A stretch of 64,000 nt of DNA, taken from positions 40,702 to 104,701 of the forward strand of contig NZ_QTTN01000005.1 of assembly GCF_003386535.1 (NCBI RefSeq), given 5' to 3'. Positions 23,849 to 32,556 of the stretch are shown here, in pieces. The number at the start of each line of letters is the position of its first letter. The first letter of the stretch is position 1. The stretch is from Paenibacillus taihuensis (GTDB taxonomy: Bacteria; Bacillota; Bacilli; Paenibacillales; Paenibacillaceae). A model generated the notes under the pieces. It was not told the DNA's origin, did no database searches, and was given only the letters and a program-made list of their open reading frames with translations. Made by a program: the position numbers and the translations under genes.

Positions 23849-23976
23849 CATATTTGCGCAAACGTTTGTACAAATATGCAAAAAAAGAGAAGGAATCCTC
23901 TAGCAAAACACCTTGTAAGCGCTTTAAACATATCCTCATAGTACTCGAATCACTTAGAATGGTGCAACGTTTGCAC
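23849..23976. promoter_or_regulatory. mal operator region: 30-bp palindrome, cre-like site and second LacI-type site
   Basis: The 464-bp malE-malR gap holds three candidate sites. 23849-23878 is a near-perfect 30-bp palindrome with arms CATATTTG / CAAATATG around CAAACGTTTG; only one symmetric base pair pair differs. 23914-23927 is TGTAAGCGCTTTAA, close to the cre consensus TGNNANCGNTNNCA for CcpA. 23962-23976 is GTGCAACGTTTGCAC, another LacI-family dyad. The first is between malE and its likely promoter. A related TGTGCC/GTTTGCGC region near 24100 may be a further site. I could not place the -10 and -35 boxes with confidence. Confidence 0.7.
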
Positions 23977-24193
23977 AATTCAAATTCCGTCATTTTATTC
24001 ATAAAATCCTGTATTATCTCGTGTATACTAACAAAATTGGGGTTTTATGCAAATTGTTCATTTGTGCTCATAGTGGCACAATAAAGCGCATTCATTTGTG
24101 CCATGTTTGCGCGGCTTTGCACAATGTTGTATTCACAATACGCGTTGATATAAAATTAAATTAAGAGATTAATGAGCAAAGGACGATCCACTT

Positions 24194-25222
24194 ATGGCAG
24201 TAACGATAAAAGATGTGGCCAAAGTAGCTGGCGTCTCCCCCTCGACAGTGTCCAGGGTCATGGCGAATCATCCGCGAATCAGCGCCGAAACAAGCAAGAG
24301 GGTTCGTGAGGTGATGGAGGAGCTGGGCTATCATCAGAACATTATGGCTAAGAGTCTCGTATCCAAAACAACGATGACCATCGGAATCGTGCTTCCTCGT
24401 CCAGCTGATGAGATGCTGCTTAACTTCTTCTTCTATGAATTTATCCGCGGCGTGCTGGCTCAATTAACACGCGCAGGCTATGACTTGCTGATGGCAGGCA
24501 GCGGCAATGAGCGCGAAGAGCTGGAATCCGTTACGAGGCTTGTTCGCAGCGGCCGCGTGGACGGTTTGATTTTGCTTCACTCGCGAGTCGGCGATCCTAT
24601 CATTGAGCTCTTGCATCGGGAGAAGATGCCGCATGTGCTGCTAGGACGCAGCATGGAATACGAGGATGTGCCGTCTGTTGATACCGACAACCTCCAAGCA
24701 GCTTACGATGCGACGATGCACTTGATTGCGCAAGGACAGCGGCGAATCGGATTCGTCAGCGGACCATCGCATCTGGCACTCTCGCAAGATCGGATGGCAG
24801 GATATAAGAAAGCGTTGTCCGAAGCCGGACTGCCCTTTAAGCAGACTTGGGTCGTTGAAGGTGAATTTCTGCTTGAAAGCGGCTATCGCGCCATGGCCTC
24901 CATTATGTCTCAGCCCGAGCCGCCAACCGCGCTTGTCGTCATCGATGACGTCGTCGCTTTCGGCGTGCTGAAGGGCTTGACGGAACTCGGCTATCGCATC
25001 CCACAGGATGTTGCGATCGTCAGCTTTAATAACCTGCAGCTCTCCGAGCTTACGATGCCGCCAATCACGAGCATGGACATCGGTACCTATCAACTCGGCT
25101 ATACCGCTTCCCAGATGGTGCTGCGCATGATCAGCCAGGAGCCGATCCTCACGCGCCAAATCATCCCGCATCGTCTCGTCGTACGTGAATCCTCACTGCA
25201 AACCATTTCGCCTGTCAAATGA
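24194..25222 (+). CDS. malR: LacI-family regulator of maltodextrin genes
   Basis: 342 residues. The N-terminal LacI helix-turn-helix is TIKDVAKVAGVSPSTVSRVM, followed by the hinge YHQNIMAKSLVSK and a periplasmic-binding-protein-like core (IGIVLP, DGLILLHSR, VDTDNLQAAYDATMHLI, VVIDDVVAFGVLKGL). It is divergent from malE and should repress the operon until maltodextrin binds. The palindromes in the shared gap are the likely targets. Confidence 0.88.
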   Translation: MAVTIKDVAKVAGVSPSTVSRVMANHPRISAETSKRVREVMEELGYHQNIMAKSLVSKTTMTIGIVLPRPADEMLLNFFFYEFIRGVLAQLTRAGYDLLMAGSGNEREELESVTRLVRSGRVDGLILLHSRVGDPIIELLHREKMPHVLLGRSMEYEDVPSVDTDNLQAAYDATMHLIAQGQRRIGFVSGPSHLALSQDRMAGYKKALSEAGLPFKQTWVVEGEFLLESGYRAMASIMSQPEPPTALVVIDDVVAFGVLKGLTELGYRIPQDVAIVSFNNLQLSELTMPPITSMDIGTYQLGYTASQMVLRMISQEPILTRQIIPHRLVVRESSLQTISPVK

Positions 25223-25332
25223 TAGCCTGAATTCCTCCACGCGCGAATCCACACAGATGCGTCACAGCAATTGCGTCCCAAGTTCGGTATAATAGCACCA
25301 TCTATCGAAGCAAGGCAGGGATCTATTTCATC

Positions 25333-26475
25333 ATGATGAACACGCATTTGATCAATCACACAGTCACCGCGGTGACCAGCGCCAGTCAGCTGCTTCAAGA
25401 GGCCGAAGCCTACCTGAGGCAGTATGGCAGCGAGCTCGCCATTGCGGATAAGGAGATCGCTGCAAGGCTGAGCCAAATCGCGAGCGAAATCGAGGCGACC
25501 GGCACTTATACGCACACACCGGAAGAGCTTGCCTATGGTGCGAAGCTCGCTTGGCGTAACAGCAACCGCTGCATCGGGCGGTTGTTCTGGGACTCGCTGA
25601 TCGTGCAGGATGCGCGAAGCGCGCAGACCGCGGCCGATGTTGCCCGGGCTGTGTTCAGCCATATGGAATATGCCACGAACGGCGGCAAAATCTTGCCGAC
25701 GATTACGGTTTTCAGTCCGACACTCGACCCGGACAAGCCGCGCATTCGGCTGTGGAATGATCAGCTGGTTCGTTATGCGGGCTACGAGCGAGAGGACGGT
25801 ACCGTACTCGGCGATCCGGTATCGCTCGAACTGACACGAGTGTGCCAAGGGCTCGGCTGGCGCGGCCGAGAGACGGCTTTCGACGTGCTTCCGCTTGTGG
25901 TGCAGCTCGGACAAGAACCGCCGGAGTGGTTCGAGATTCCCGTTGAGCTCGTCCTCGAGGTGCCGCTGACCCATCCGGAGCTGCCTGCTATAGAGCAGCT
26001 TGGGCTGAGGTGGTACGGCGTTCCTTTTGTCAGCAACATGCGGCTTGAAATCGGCGGCCTTCACTATACGGCGGCGCCATTCAACGGCTGGTATATGGGC
26101 ACGGAGATCGGCGCGCGCAATCTGGCGGACCCATTCCGTTACAACATGCTGCCGCAGGTCGGGGCGCTGATGGGACTCGATACGAGCCGGGAATCGACAC
26201 TGTGGCGCGATCGAGCGCTTGTGGAGCTGAACGTAGCGGTACTGCACTCTTTCAAGGGTAAAGGGGTCACGATTGTCGATCACCATACGGCGAGCAAGCA
26301 GTTCAGCTTGTTTGCGGAGCGGGAGCGGCAGAATGGCCGCATTCCAACCGGACGATGGTCATGGCTCATTCCGCCGCTGTCTCCGGCGACGACGGCTGTT
26401 TTTCATACGCGATATGAGGATTTGGAGCAGAAACCGAACTATTTTTATCAGAAAACGCCTTACGGCGAGCAGTAA
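25333..26475 (+). CDS. nos: Bacterial nitric oxide synthase, oxygenase domain
   Basis: 380 residues, oxygenase-only like Bacillus NOS. It makes NO and citrulline from arginine with heme and tetrahydrofolate or biopterin, using cellular flavodoxin-type reductases. Heme ligand Cys80 lies in WRNSNRCIGR. The arginine pocket region reads FNGWYMGTEIGARNLADP, and the conserved end is GRWSWLIPPLSPATTAVFH. A second ATG directly follows the first. The flavohemoglobin gene 7 kb away removes the product. Confidence 0.95.
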   Translation: MMNTHLINHTVTAVTSASQLLQEAEAYLRQYGSELAIADKEIAARLSQIASEIEATGTYTHTPEELAYGAKLAWRNSNRCIGRLFWDSLIVQDARSAQTAADVARAVFSHMEYATNGGKILPTITVFSPTLDPDKPRIRLWNDQLVRYAGYEREDGTVLGDPVSLELTRVCQGLGWRGRETAFDVLPLVVQLGQEPPEWFEIPVELVLEVPLTHPELPAIEQLGLRWYGVPFVSNMRLEIGGLHYTAAPFNGWYMGTEIGARNLADPFRYNMLPQVGALMGLDTSRESTLWRDRALVELNVAVLHSFKGKGVTIVDHHTASKQFSLFAERERQNGRIPTGRWSWLIPPLSPATTAVFHTRYEDLEQKPNYFYQKTPYGEQ

Positions 26476-26619
26476 GAAGTACATGAACGGCTTCGGAATG
26501 TGGTACGATAGGAATGCCGGATTTTTACATGAGTGAACATGCAGCCGCCGCCGAGATGGGGAGACGGCTTCGTTTCATTTCGAACGGGTAGGCTTGTAAA
26601 CATAAATGAGGTGGATGTA

Positions 26620-28449
26620 TTGGCAGATTTTGAACAATTAGGTATTGGCAAGGAGCGGGCGCAATCGCTTCGGAATGAAGGGATACACGAGGCGACGCCG
26701 ATCCAGGAAGGCGCAATACCGGTCATTCTGCAGGGAACTGACGTCATCTGTCAGGCGCAGACGGGAACGGGCAAGACGCTCGCGTTTTTGCTTCCGATGC
26801 TGGAGAAGATTAGAGCGGACCGCGATCAGCTTCAAGGTCTCATCTTGACGCCGACGCGCGAGCTGGCGCTGCAAATTTCGACGGAGCTGAAGAAGCGCCT
26901 TGCGACGCGGGAGGAATTCAGCGTGCTTGCGGTGTATGGCGGTCAGGACGTGGAATCGCAGCTGCGCAAGCTGAAGCGTGCGGTACATATCGTGGTGGCA
27001 ACGCCAGGACGGCTGCTGGACCATATTCGCAGAGGGACGATTTCGCTCGGTTCGGTTAAGATGCTCGTGCTCGACGAGGCGGACCAAATGCTGCACATGG
27101 GCTTCCTGACCGAGGTCGAGGAAATTCTGAAGCAGACGCCGTACCGCAAGCAGACGATGCTGTTCTCGGCGACGATGCCGGCTGGCGTCCGTTCGCTCGC
27201 AGCGCGGTTCATGATTGAGCCGAAGGATATTACAGTTCGTGCGCCGCAAGTGACGCTGAAGGCGATTCGCCAGTTGGCGGTGGAAGTGAGCGCGAAAGGC
27301 AAGGAAGAGCATCTGAAGCGGCTGCTGCAGGAGCATAACCCGTATTTGGGCGTTATTTTCGTCCGGACGAAGAAGCGCGCGAGCGCGGTGAATGAGTACT
27401 TGCAGGAGAATGGTTTCGTGAGCGACGAGCTGCACGGCGACCTGTCGCAAGCGAAGCGCGAGCAAGTGATGAAGCGGTTCCGCGAAGCGAAGCTGCACTT
27501 GCTTGTCGCGACGGACGTAGCGGCGCGCGGTCTTGACGTTGAAGGCGTGACGCATGTGTTCAACTATGACATTCCGGAAAATGCGGAGGGCTACATTCAC
27601 CGTATCGGCCGTACGGGCCGCGCGGGCGAAGACGGAATTGCGATTACCCTTGTGTCGCCGCATGATCGTCTGGAGTTGGCTGCCATCGAGAGAGGCATCC
27701 AGCAGACGATCCCGCGGGAGAACAGCCGCGGCGGCGTAGCTGTTGTTCGCGAAGCGATCAAGCAGGCTGACAAGCGCGAGCGCGGCGAAGGCAGCCGCCG
27801 CGGCGAAGGCCGAAGCGGCAGCGGTGAAGGTCGCAGAGGCGCAGGCGGCGGCCGTTCGGGCGGACGCTCAGGCGGAGCGGGCCGCGGCGGTCGCGGCGAA
27901 GCCGGAGCAAGTCGCAGCGGCCGCGGCGCAGCAGGCGGCGAGAAGCGTTCCACAGGCGGCGGAGCCTATGGGGCCGCGGCGAAGCGCGGCGCGGGTCGCG
28001 ATGCGGCGCGTGACGCGGAGTCGCCGCAATGGGGCGCGGCGGCGAGATCGGAATCGCCGCGCGGCCGTGGCGGCGCGGCGGGCGCACGCAGCGGCGGCGG
28101 CGAGTCCGCTGCGCGCGGCGGGCGCACGCGCTATAGCACGCCGGCGCGCGAGGAAGGCGCAGGCGGCAGCGCGCGCGAAGCTGGTGCGGGCCGCAGCCGC
28201 GGCGAAAGCGCGCGGGGCCGCGGAGCGGGCAGTTCTGCGCCGCGCGGCGGCAGTGCGCGTGCGGGCGGCGCGCCGCAGTTCCCGGGCAGCGGCGAGCGCG
28301 GCCGCGGCGGTAGTGCCGGCGGTCGCTCCGGTGGCAGCGGCGAGCGGAGTCGCGGTGGCAGCGGCGGTGGTCGTCCAGGCGGCGGCGGTCGCTCCGGCGG
28401 GGGCAAGCCAGGCGCAGGCGGTCGTCCGCAGCGCGGTCGGTCGCGCTAA
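26620..28449 (+). CDS. DEAD-box RNA helicase with long RGG tail
   Basis: 609 residues from TTG 26620, chosen because GAGGTGG lies 5 nt upstream and homology begins at ADFEQLGIGKER; an in-frame ATG at 26533 is less likely. Motifs: Q motif ATPIQEGAIP, Walker A AQTGTGKT (46-53), PTREL, DEAD (152-155), SAT, ARGLDVEGV and HRIGRTGRAG. After about residue 385 the protein becomes an Arg/Gly/Ala/Ser tail of more than 220 residues with RGG and GGRSGG repeats. Such tails bind RNA and drive phase separation. The role is ribosome assembly, RNA decay or cold adaptation. The tail coding is extremely GC-rich. Confidence 0.92.
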   Translation: MADFEQLGIGKERAQSLRNEGIHEATPIQEGAIPVILQGTDVICQAQTGTGKTLAFLLPMLEKIRADRDQLQGLILTPTRELALQISTELKKRLATREEFSVLAVYGGQDVESQLRKLKRAVHIVVATPGRLLDHIRRGTISLGSVKMLVLDEADQMLHMGFLTEVEEILKQTPYRKQTMLFSATMPAGVRSLAARFMIEPKDITVRAPQVTLKAIRQLAVEVSAKGKEEHLKRLLQEHNPYLGVIFVRTKKRASAVNEYLQENGFVSDELHGDLSQAKREQVMKRFREAKLHLLVATDVAARGLDVEGVTHVFNYDIPENAEGYIHRIGRTGRAGEDGIAITLVSPHDRLELAAIERGIQQTIPRENSRGGVAVVREAIKQADKRERGEGSRRGEGRSGSGEGRRGAGGGRSGGRSGGAGRGGRGEAGASRSGRGAAGGEKRSTGGGAYGAAAKRGAGRDAARDAESPQWGAAARSESPRGRGGAAGARSGGGESAARGGRTRYSTPAREEGAGGSAREAGAGRSRGESARGRGAGSSAPRGGSARAGGAPQFPGSGERGRGGSAGGRSGGSGERSRGGSGGGRPGGGGRSGGGKPGAGGRPQRGRSR

Positions 28450-28471
28450 CGGTTGGAAGTGAGCTTCAAGG

Positions 28472-28508
28472 CAAGGCACAAGTGAACGTTACGGTGCCTT
28501 GTCTTTTT
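28472..28508 (+). terminator. Terminator of the DEAD-box helicase gene
   Basis: 8-bp stem CAAGGCAC / GTGCCTTG, then TCTTTTTTT, 20 nt after the stop codon. Confidence 0.85.
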
Positions 28509-28529
28509 TTGTGAAGAAGAGCGCATTAT

Positions 28530-28608
28530 GGATAAATGGAAAAATCCAGTTATTTCGGTCGGAACGCTGCAATCGCGTTTAAATAACTGGAAAAATCCAG
28601 TTATTTAA
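28530..28608. repeat. Intergenic phrase repeat, GGAAAAATCC type
   Basis: A first copy at 28530-28557 contains TGGAAAAATCCAGTTATTTC. A second at 28579-28608 is a perfect 13-bp hairpin TTAAATAACTGGA / TCCAGTTATTTAA with loop AAAA. The ATTT-ending phrase resembles those of the cassettes at 39341, 53199 and 56740. Confidence 0.7.
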
Positions 28609-28644
28609 GATTCTAAAGGCCGGTTGCCGAAAGGAGCAGTGGAT

Positions 28645-29169
28645 ATGGCTTATTTAGTGAAACCTTCGACAGAGCTGAAGGAAGCGTACATGACGTTCTA
28701 CCGGGAATGGAACTTGAGCGGGGAAGATATTGTGCCGTGGGTGGTCAGTCTGGATCCGAGCGATTTTGACGCTTATGTTCGTCACCTGAACGAGGCTTGT
28801 CTAGAGGAGAAGGTGAGCGAAGGCTGGGTGCCGCACTCGACGTACTGGCTGGTCGACGACGAGGGCAAAGTGGTCGGTGCAGCCAACATCCGTCATAGGC
28901 TCAATCAAAAATTACTCGAAAGCGGCGGTCACATCGGCTACGGCGTCATCCCGTCCGAACGGCGCAAAGGCTACGCGACCCGGATCCTCGAGCAAGCGCT
29001 GCAAGAGACAGATGCGCTCGGCATACGTGAGGTGCTCGTCTGCTGCGACGACGGCAATATCGGCTCGGAGCGGACGATCGTACGCTGCGGCGGCCAATAC
29101 GAGTCCAGCTTCACCGAGGCGCACGGCAATGTCGTGAAGCGGTTCTGGATCACGCGCAGCGGCGCGTAA
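28645..29169 (+). CDS. GNAT family N-acetyltransferase
   Basis: 174 residues from ATG 28645, preceded by AAAGGAG; the longer frame starts inside that site. Acetyl-CoA loop: YGVIPSERRKGYATRILEQA. Other fold markers are VVGAANIRHRLN and GNIGSERTIVRCGGQYESS. The substrate is unknown; the sequence resembles predicted acetyltransferases with a long N-terminal segment (YREWNLSGEDIVPWVVSL). Confidence 0.87.
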   Translation: MAYLVKPSTELKEAYMTFYREWNLSGEDIVPWVVSLDPSDFDAYVRHLNEACLEEKVSEGWVPHSTYWLVDDEGKVVGAANIRHRLNQKLLESGGHIGYGVIPSERRKGYATRILEQALQETDALGIREVLVCCDDGNIGSERTIVRCGGQYESSFTEAHGNVVKRFWITRSGA

Positions 29170-29187
29170 TTTCGGCGGTTCTGCAGC

Positions 29188-29653
29188 TGAAAGCGGGAAA
29201 ACCCGCTCTCGGAGTGCATTGAACCCACAATGGACAAGCGAGAGAGGGGAAATCCTCTCTCGCCGTATGAAAAGCGGCAAATCCGCCGAAAACGGCTCCT
29301 GAGAGAGGGAAAACCCGCTCTCGGAACATGCAGGACCCTATAAACTTACGTGAGAGCGGAAAAACCCTCTTTCACAACGACACTGTATCCGAGTTGGCGT
29401 CCCCGGTTCGCCCAGATCTGCATCCCCGGCAGCTGAGAGAGCCAATATGGCTCTCTCAGTAGCAAAACCGCCGTAAAACCTAGCTGGGAGATCCAATACG
29501 ACTCTCTCACGCAGAACCGGAGCCCCAAACTAGCGTCTTTGGCAGCTGAGAGACCCAATATGGCTCTTTCAGTAGCAAAGCCGCCTCAAAACCTAGCTGA
29601 GAGATCCAATATGGCTCTCTCACGCGGAATCGCAGCCTCAACCAGCACGGGTC
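29188..29653. repeat. GAGAG/CTCTC hairpin family, cluster 2, with a 113-bp tandem duplication
   Basis: Fills most of the 585-bp gap 29170-29754. The first part has five short hairpins: 29188-29211, 29238-29263 (perfect 10-bp stem GCGAGAGAGG / CCTCTCTCGC), 29274-29286, 29300-29323 and 29351-29374, all with A-rich loops. The second part, 29428-29653, is two copies of a 113-bp unit, each with two hairpins whose loop is AATAT, for example CTGAGAGAGCC / GGCTCTCTCAG at 29433-29459. No open frame here looks coding. Confidence 0.8.
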
Positions 29654-29754
29654 TCCAATGCCGTCAGGTAGCCTGCCTTTATTGCCGCCCTCCATTTTGC
29701 TACACTGGTACTCGTGCAGCTTATGGCAACTTCTCATAAGGAGGACAAATACAG

Positions 29755-30153
29755 ATGGCCAAGCTTCGTCCATACATTTATTCCGATAACGCAAGAGAGC
29801 AGGCGAACTTCTACGCGGAGGCGCTCGGGGGCGAGATCCTGAGCATTCAAACATACAACGAAATGCCCGGCGCGGCCAAAGACGGGAAGGATGGCGTGAT
29901 GCATCTCGTGCTGCAGGCTGCCGATCAGCTATTCTATATGGCGGACACCGGACCGGTCGAGCGCGGCAACGGACTTGATCTGACGCTGGAGTTCGAGACG
30001 GATGAAGAGGCAGGGTCCGTGTTCAACAAGCTGGCGGAAGGCGGCAAAATCATGATGCCATTCGAGCGCATGTTCTGGGGCACGATGTTCGGCCGAGTGA
30101 TGGATAAATTCGGGGTACGCTGGCAGATTGCAACGCAGGCAAGCGGCCATTAA
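29755..30153 (+). CDS. VOC-superfamily (PhnB/glyoxalase-like) protein
   Basis: 132 residues: one vicinal-oxygen-chelate module with paired beta-alpha-beta units (RPYIYSDNAREQANFYAEAL; LGGEILSIQTYNEMPG; GVMHLVLQAADQLFYMAD; LTLEFETDEEAGSVFNKLAE; MFGRVMDKFGVRWQI). It resembles the PhnB/3-demethylubiquinone-methyltransferase-like group. The activity is not predictable. AAGGAGG precedes the ATG. Confidence 0.88.
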   Translation: MAKLRPYIYSDNAREQANFYAEALGGEILSIQTYNEMPGAAKDGKDGVMHLVLQAADQLFYMADTGPVERGNGLDLTLEFETDEEAGSVFNKLAEGGKIMMPFERMFWGTMFGRVMDKFGVRWQIATQASGH

Positions 30154-30159
30154 GCAAAG

Positions 30160-30210
30160 AAGAGCCGTTCACGAAGAGGCGAAATGCCTCCGAATGGGCG
30201 GCTCTTTATT
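30160..30210. terminator. Bidirectional terminator
   Basis: AAGAGCCG pairs with CGGCTCTT across an inner hairpin (GAGGCGAAATGCCTC), with T-runs on both sides. It lies between the convergent VOC and stalk-domain genes. Confidence 0.78.
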
Positions 30211-30212
30211 AT

Positions 30213-31730
30213 CTAGTCCACGTCGGCAATCTTCCACGCGCCATTCTCCTGCACGAATACGATGCCGCGACCACCTAGCTTCTGACCATTCGGGTCGAAC
30301 AAATACGTGAACGTCACCTCGGCAAGCAGCGCGTTGCCCGGACGATCCTGGAATGACGCGATCTTCACGCCGGTAATGAGCTGCTGCCCGATCGCTTCGA
30401 AAGCCGGCCATACAAGACGATCCTTCGCGAACAGCGTCTTCAACGTCGTCAGATCGCGGCTGTTCATAGCGCTCACATAGGCGTTAATGCTTTTCGCAGC
30501 GGCGAGTTTCCGCGAATCTGCAGCGTACTTCTCCGGAGATAACAGGAGCGGCTTCACGGTTAAGTTGGCACTGCGTACCGTCTGCGTCCAATCGACGGCG
30601 CTGCCGAACGCCGTCGCCGTGGCGCGCAGAGGCAAGTAGACCGCGTTATGCAGCAGCACCGGCTTCGAGCCTGCGCCGCTTAGCGGCTTCCCGTTCACCC
30701 AGACGGAGAGGCTGCTTCCGTTGTTAGCAGCCCATACGCTTTTGCCCGGCTGAACCGCCCCGAGCAGCGCCGCCTTGTGTTCGGCGTCCCACATGACCGG
30801 CCATTCGAGCGCGTCGGCTAGTGCCCTCATCGGCAGTAGCATGACGCCGTTCTGAACGACCGGCTGCAGCCCGGCGCCCGTCACTGGCACCCCGTTTATC
30901 GAGAGCATAGGCTTGGATGGTGCTGTGATTGTCACTTCCTTCATGCTCGCTAGGCCGCCTGTGTCGTAGTAGAGCCAGCTTTTGCCGAGGCTTACCGGTT
31001 TAAGAGAACCATCGAATGCCTTCCCATAAGCAGGCATCGTGAAGGTCAAGTCGTAACGTCCCTGCATAATCGGCGCTTCATAGATGAGCAGCGCTTGGCG
31101 GGAAGGGTAAAGTACGCCGTTCGCCGAGGTCAGCCCGCCGCCAAAGCTCCCATTCTCATTAGCAAAGATGCGAATGACGCCTTGCTCGCTGGAAGCATCG
31201 TTGCCTTTGATGTGAATGGACTTCCCAATCTGCGGGTTCGAAGTGCTGTAGTAGGTTTGGTCCGGCTCTACGAGCAGGCTGTTCAGTTCTTTCACAGCTG
31301 CGGCGTCCTGAGCCATGTAGTTACTGCCACCATAGTCGAAGTAAAGCTTATCTGCTCCGCCAATCAAGATGATGAATGTGCCGCCATCCGCTAACGTGAC
31401 GTTGATTTTGGTCATAAAATAGACATTTTGACTGTCTATCGACGCTGATTCCGTATCCGGCTTGGCCTTGCTGAGCAGGCGCTCCATAATGACGGCGACC
31501 CTCTCTAACGAAGGCTGGTCTTCCGTGCGCGAGCCGAATAGGGGCACATAGACCATATCGGAATGCCTCATATGAACAGCCTGAATATCTTGCGTCTGAA
31601 AGGTGATAACGGAGTCTGGATCGTCATCGACAACGGTTGGTGCAGCTATCGCAGCGGGCAAGGCGAGTGCGCCGCTCCCTGCCAGTAGAATAGCAGCCAA
31701 ACTAAGCTTTCGTAGGCTAGCTTGAATCAT
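30213..31730 (-). CDS. Secreted protein with copper-amine-oxidase-like stalk domains
   Basis: 505 residues from ATG 31730 after GAGGAGG; a longer frame from 31817 has no ribosome site. Signal peptide: KLSLAAILLAGSGALALPAA. Two copies of the copper amine oxidase N-terminal-like (stalk) domain are seen around LSINGVPVTGAGLQPVVQNG and VWVNGKPLSGAGSKPVLLHN with MLLPMRALADAL and VYLPLRATATAF. The C-terminal 110 residues resemble a SnoaL/NTF2-like module (INAYVSAMNSRDLTTLKTLF). Despite the domain name, these are adhesion or wall modules common in Paenibacillus, not oxidases. Confidence 0.85.
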   Translation of the reverse strand: MIQASLRKLSLAAILLAGSGALALPAAIAAPTVVDDDPDSVITFQTQDIQAVHMRHSDMVYVPLFGSRTEDQPSLERVAVIMERLLSKAKPDTESASIDSQNVYFMTKINVTLADGGTFIILIGGADKLYFDYGGSNYMAQDAAAVKELNSLLVEPDQTYYSTSNPQIGKSIHIKGNDASSEQGVIRIFANENGSFGGGLTSANGVLYPSRQALLIYEAPIMQGRYDLTFTMPAYGKAFDGSLKPVSLGKSWLYYDTGGLASMKEVTITAPSKPMLSINGVPVTGAGLQPVVQNGVMLLPMRALADALEWPVMWDAEHKAALLGAVQPGKSVWAANNGSSLSVWVNGKPLSGAGSKPVLLHNAVYLPLRATATAFGSAVDWTQTVRSANLTVKPLLLSPEKYAADSRKLAAAKSINAYVSAMNSRDLTTLKTLFAKDRLVWPAFEAIGQQLITGVKIASFQDRPGNALLAEVTFTYLFDPNGQKLGGRGIVFVQENGAWKIADVD

Positions 31731-31964
31731 GCAAGAAATCCTCCTCACAGTGGTCTTGTTACTGTATAAGACTTTCGCTGCTGTGAGAAGGTTGCAAGGT
31801 AAGGGAAATTCCATCAACCTGCAATCCCTCTTATAAAAATCATCTAAATCCTCGCGTAAGCAGTTGTTGCCCCGTTGAAATTAGTATACGCTTGAGAAAA
31901 TAGCTTGAATCGTAAGAAACGCGAACGTTATACATAGATAGATTCTTGGCGGGAGGTATCAACC

Positions 31965-32486
31965 ATGTTCGAGTGGAAGCGGCTGCTCCGGTTTAACCGC
32001 TACATTGGAAAGGGTAATGAAGAGATTGACTATCAATGGCCAGCTTCGAAGTTCCCTCTTGTCAGCATACGTACAAGCGTAGGGAAGAGTAAGCCGAAAA
32101 TCGCGGTCGGCGTCATCGCGGTCGGCGATATCGCGATTGGACTTGTTGCGGGCGGTGCAATCTCGCTCGGCGTTATTTCCGTTGGTGCAGTCGCACTTGG
32201 CGGGCTGCTTACACTAGGTGCAGTAGCGATCGGGAACGGTCTGGTCGGCGGTGCAGTAGCGATCGGCGAGCTTGCCATCGGTGCGGTCGCAATTGGACAA
32301 TCAGCGGTCGGCGCGGTAGGGATTGGCGAATATGCGCTTGGTGCTGTTGCGCTTGGCGAGCATGTTGCCGGGGCAGTTGCCATTGGTGAGCGCGTTTACG
32401 GCATTGTCGCCATCGGGGAGCATGGCTTCGGGCTCGTACCAATCGTCGGTGACTTCATTCGATGGGTCGTCGGCTTGTTCCGCTAA
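31965..32486 (+). CDS. Glycine-rich AIG-repeat protein of unknown function
   Basis: 173 residues. After a basic 45-residue N-terminus (KRLLRFNRYIGKGN) the protein is a run of about sixteen short units of 6-8 residues of the form G-A-V-A-I-G-E, ending VPIVGDFIRWVVGLFR. The regular small/hydrophobic period suggests a solenoid or a membrane-inserted repeat rather than a globular fold. GGGAGG precedes the ATG. I know of no assigned function. It stands upstream of tagA by 70 nt. Confidence 0.75.
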   Translation: MFEWKRLLRFNRYIGKGNEEIDYQWPASKFPLVSIRTSVGKSKPKIAVGVIAVGDIAIGLVAGGAISLGVISVGAVALGGLLTLGAVAIGNGLVGGAVAIGELAIGAVAIGQSAVGAVGIGEYALGAVALGEHVAGAVAIGERVYGIVAIGEHGFGLVPIVGDFIRWVVGLFR

Positions 32487-32556
32487 GTTTTAACAGATTT
32501 GGCCGTTGTGCTACAATGGGCTGAGACATCATGTGCGTGAAAAGGAAGGTAAAACG

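Noticed and set aside
27743..28462. 239-residue Ala/Arg-rich frame and several antisense frames over the helicase tail
   Set aside because: All come from the GC-rich RGG-coding repeats read in other frames.
29188..29622. Possible CRISPR array
   Set aside because: Units are individually palindromic, spacing is irregular, the spacers are not unique equal-length sequences and no cas genes are nearby.
29346..29854. Minus-strand frames with EPYWxSQL-like repeats
   Set aside because: They are translations of the hairpin repeats; no ribosome site and no conservation beyond the repeat itself.
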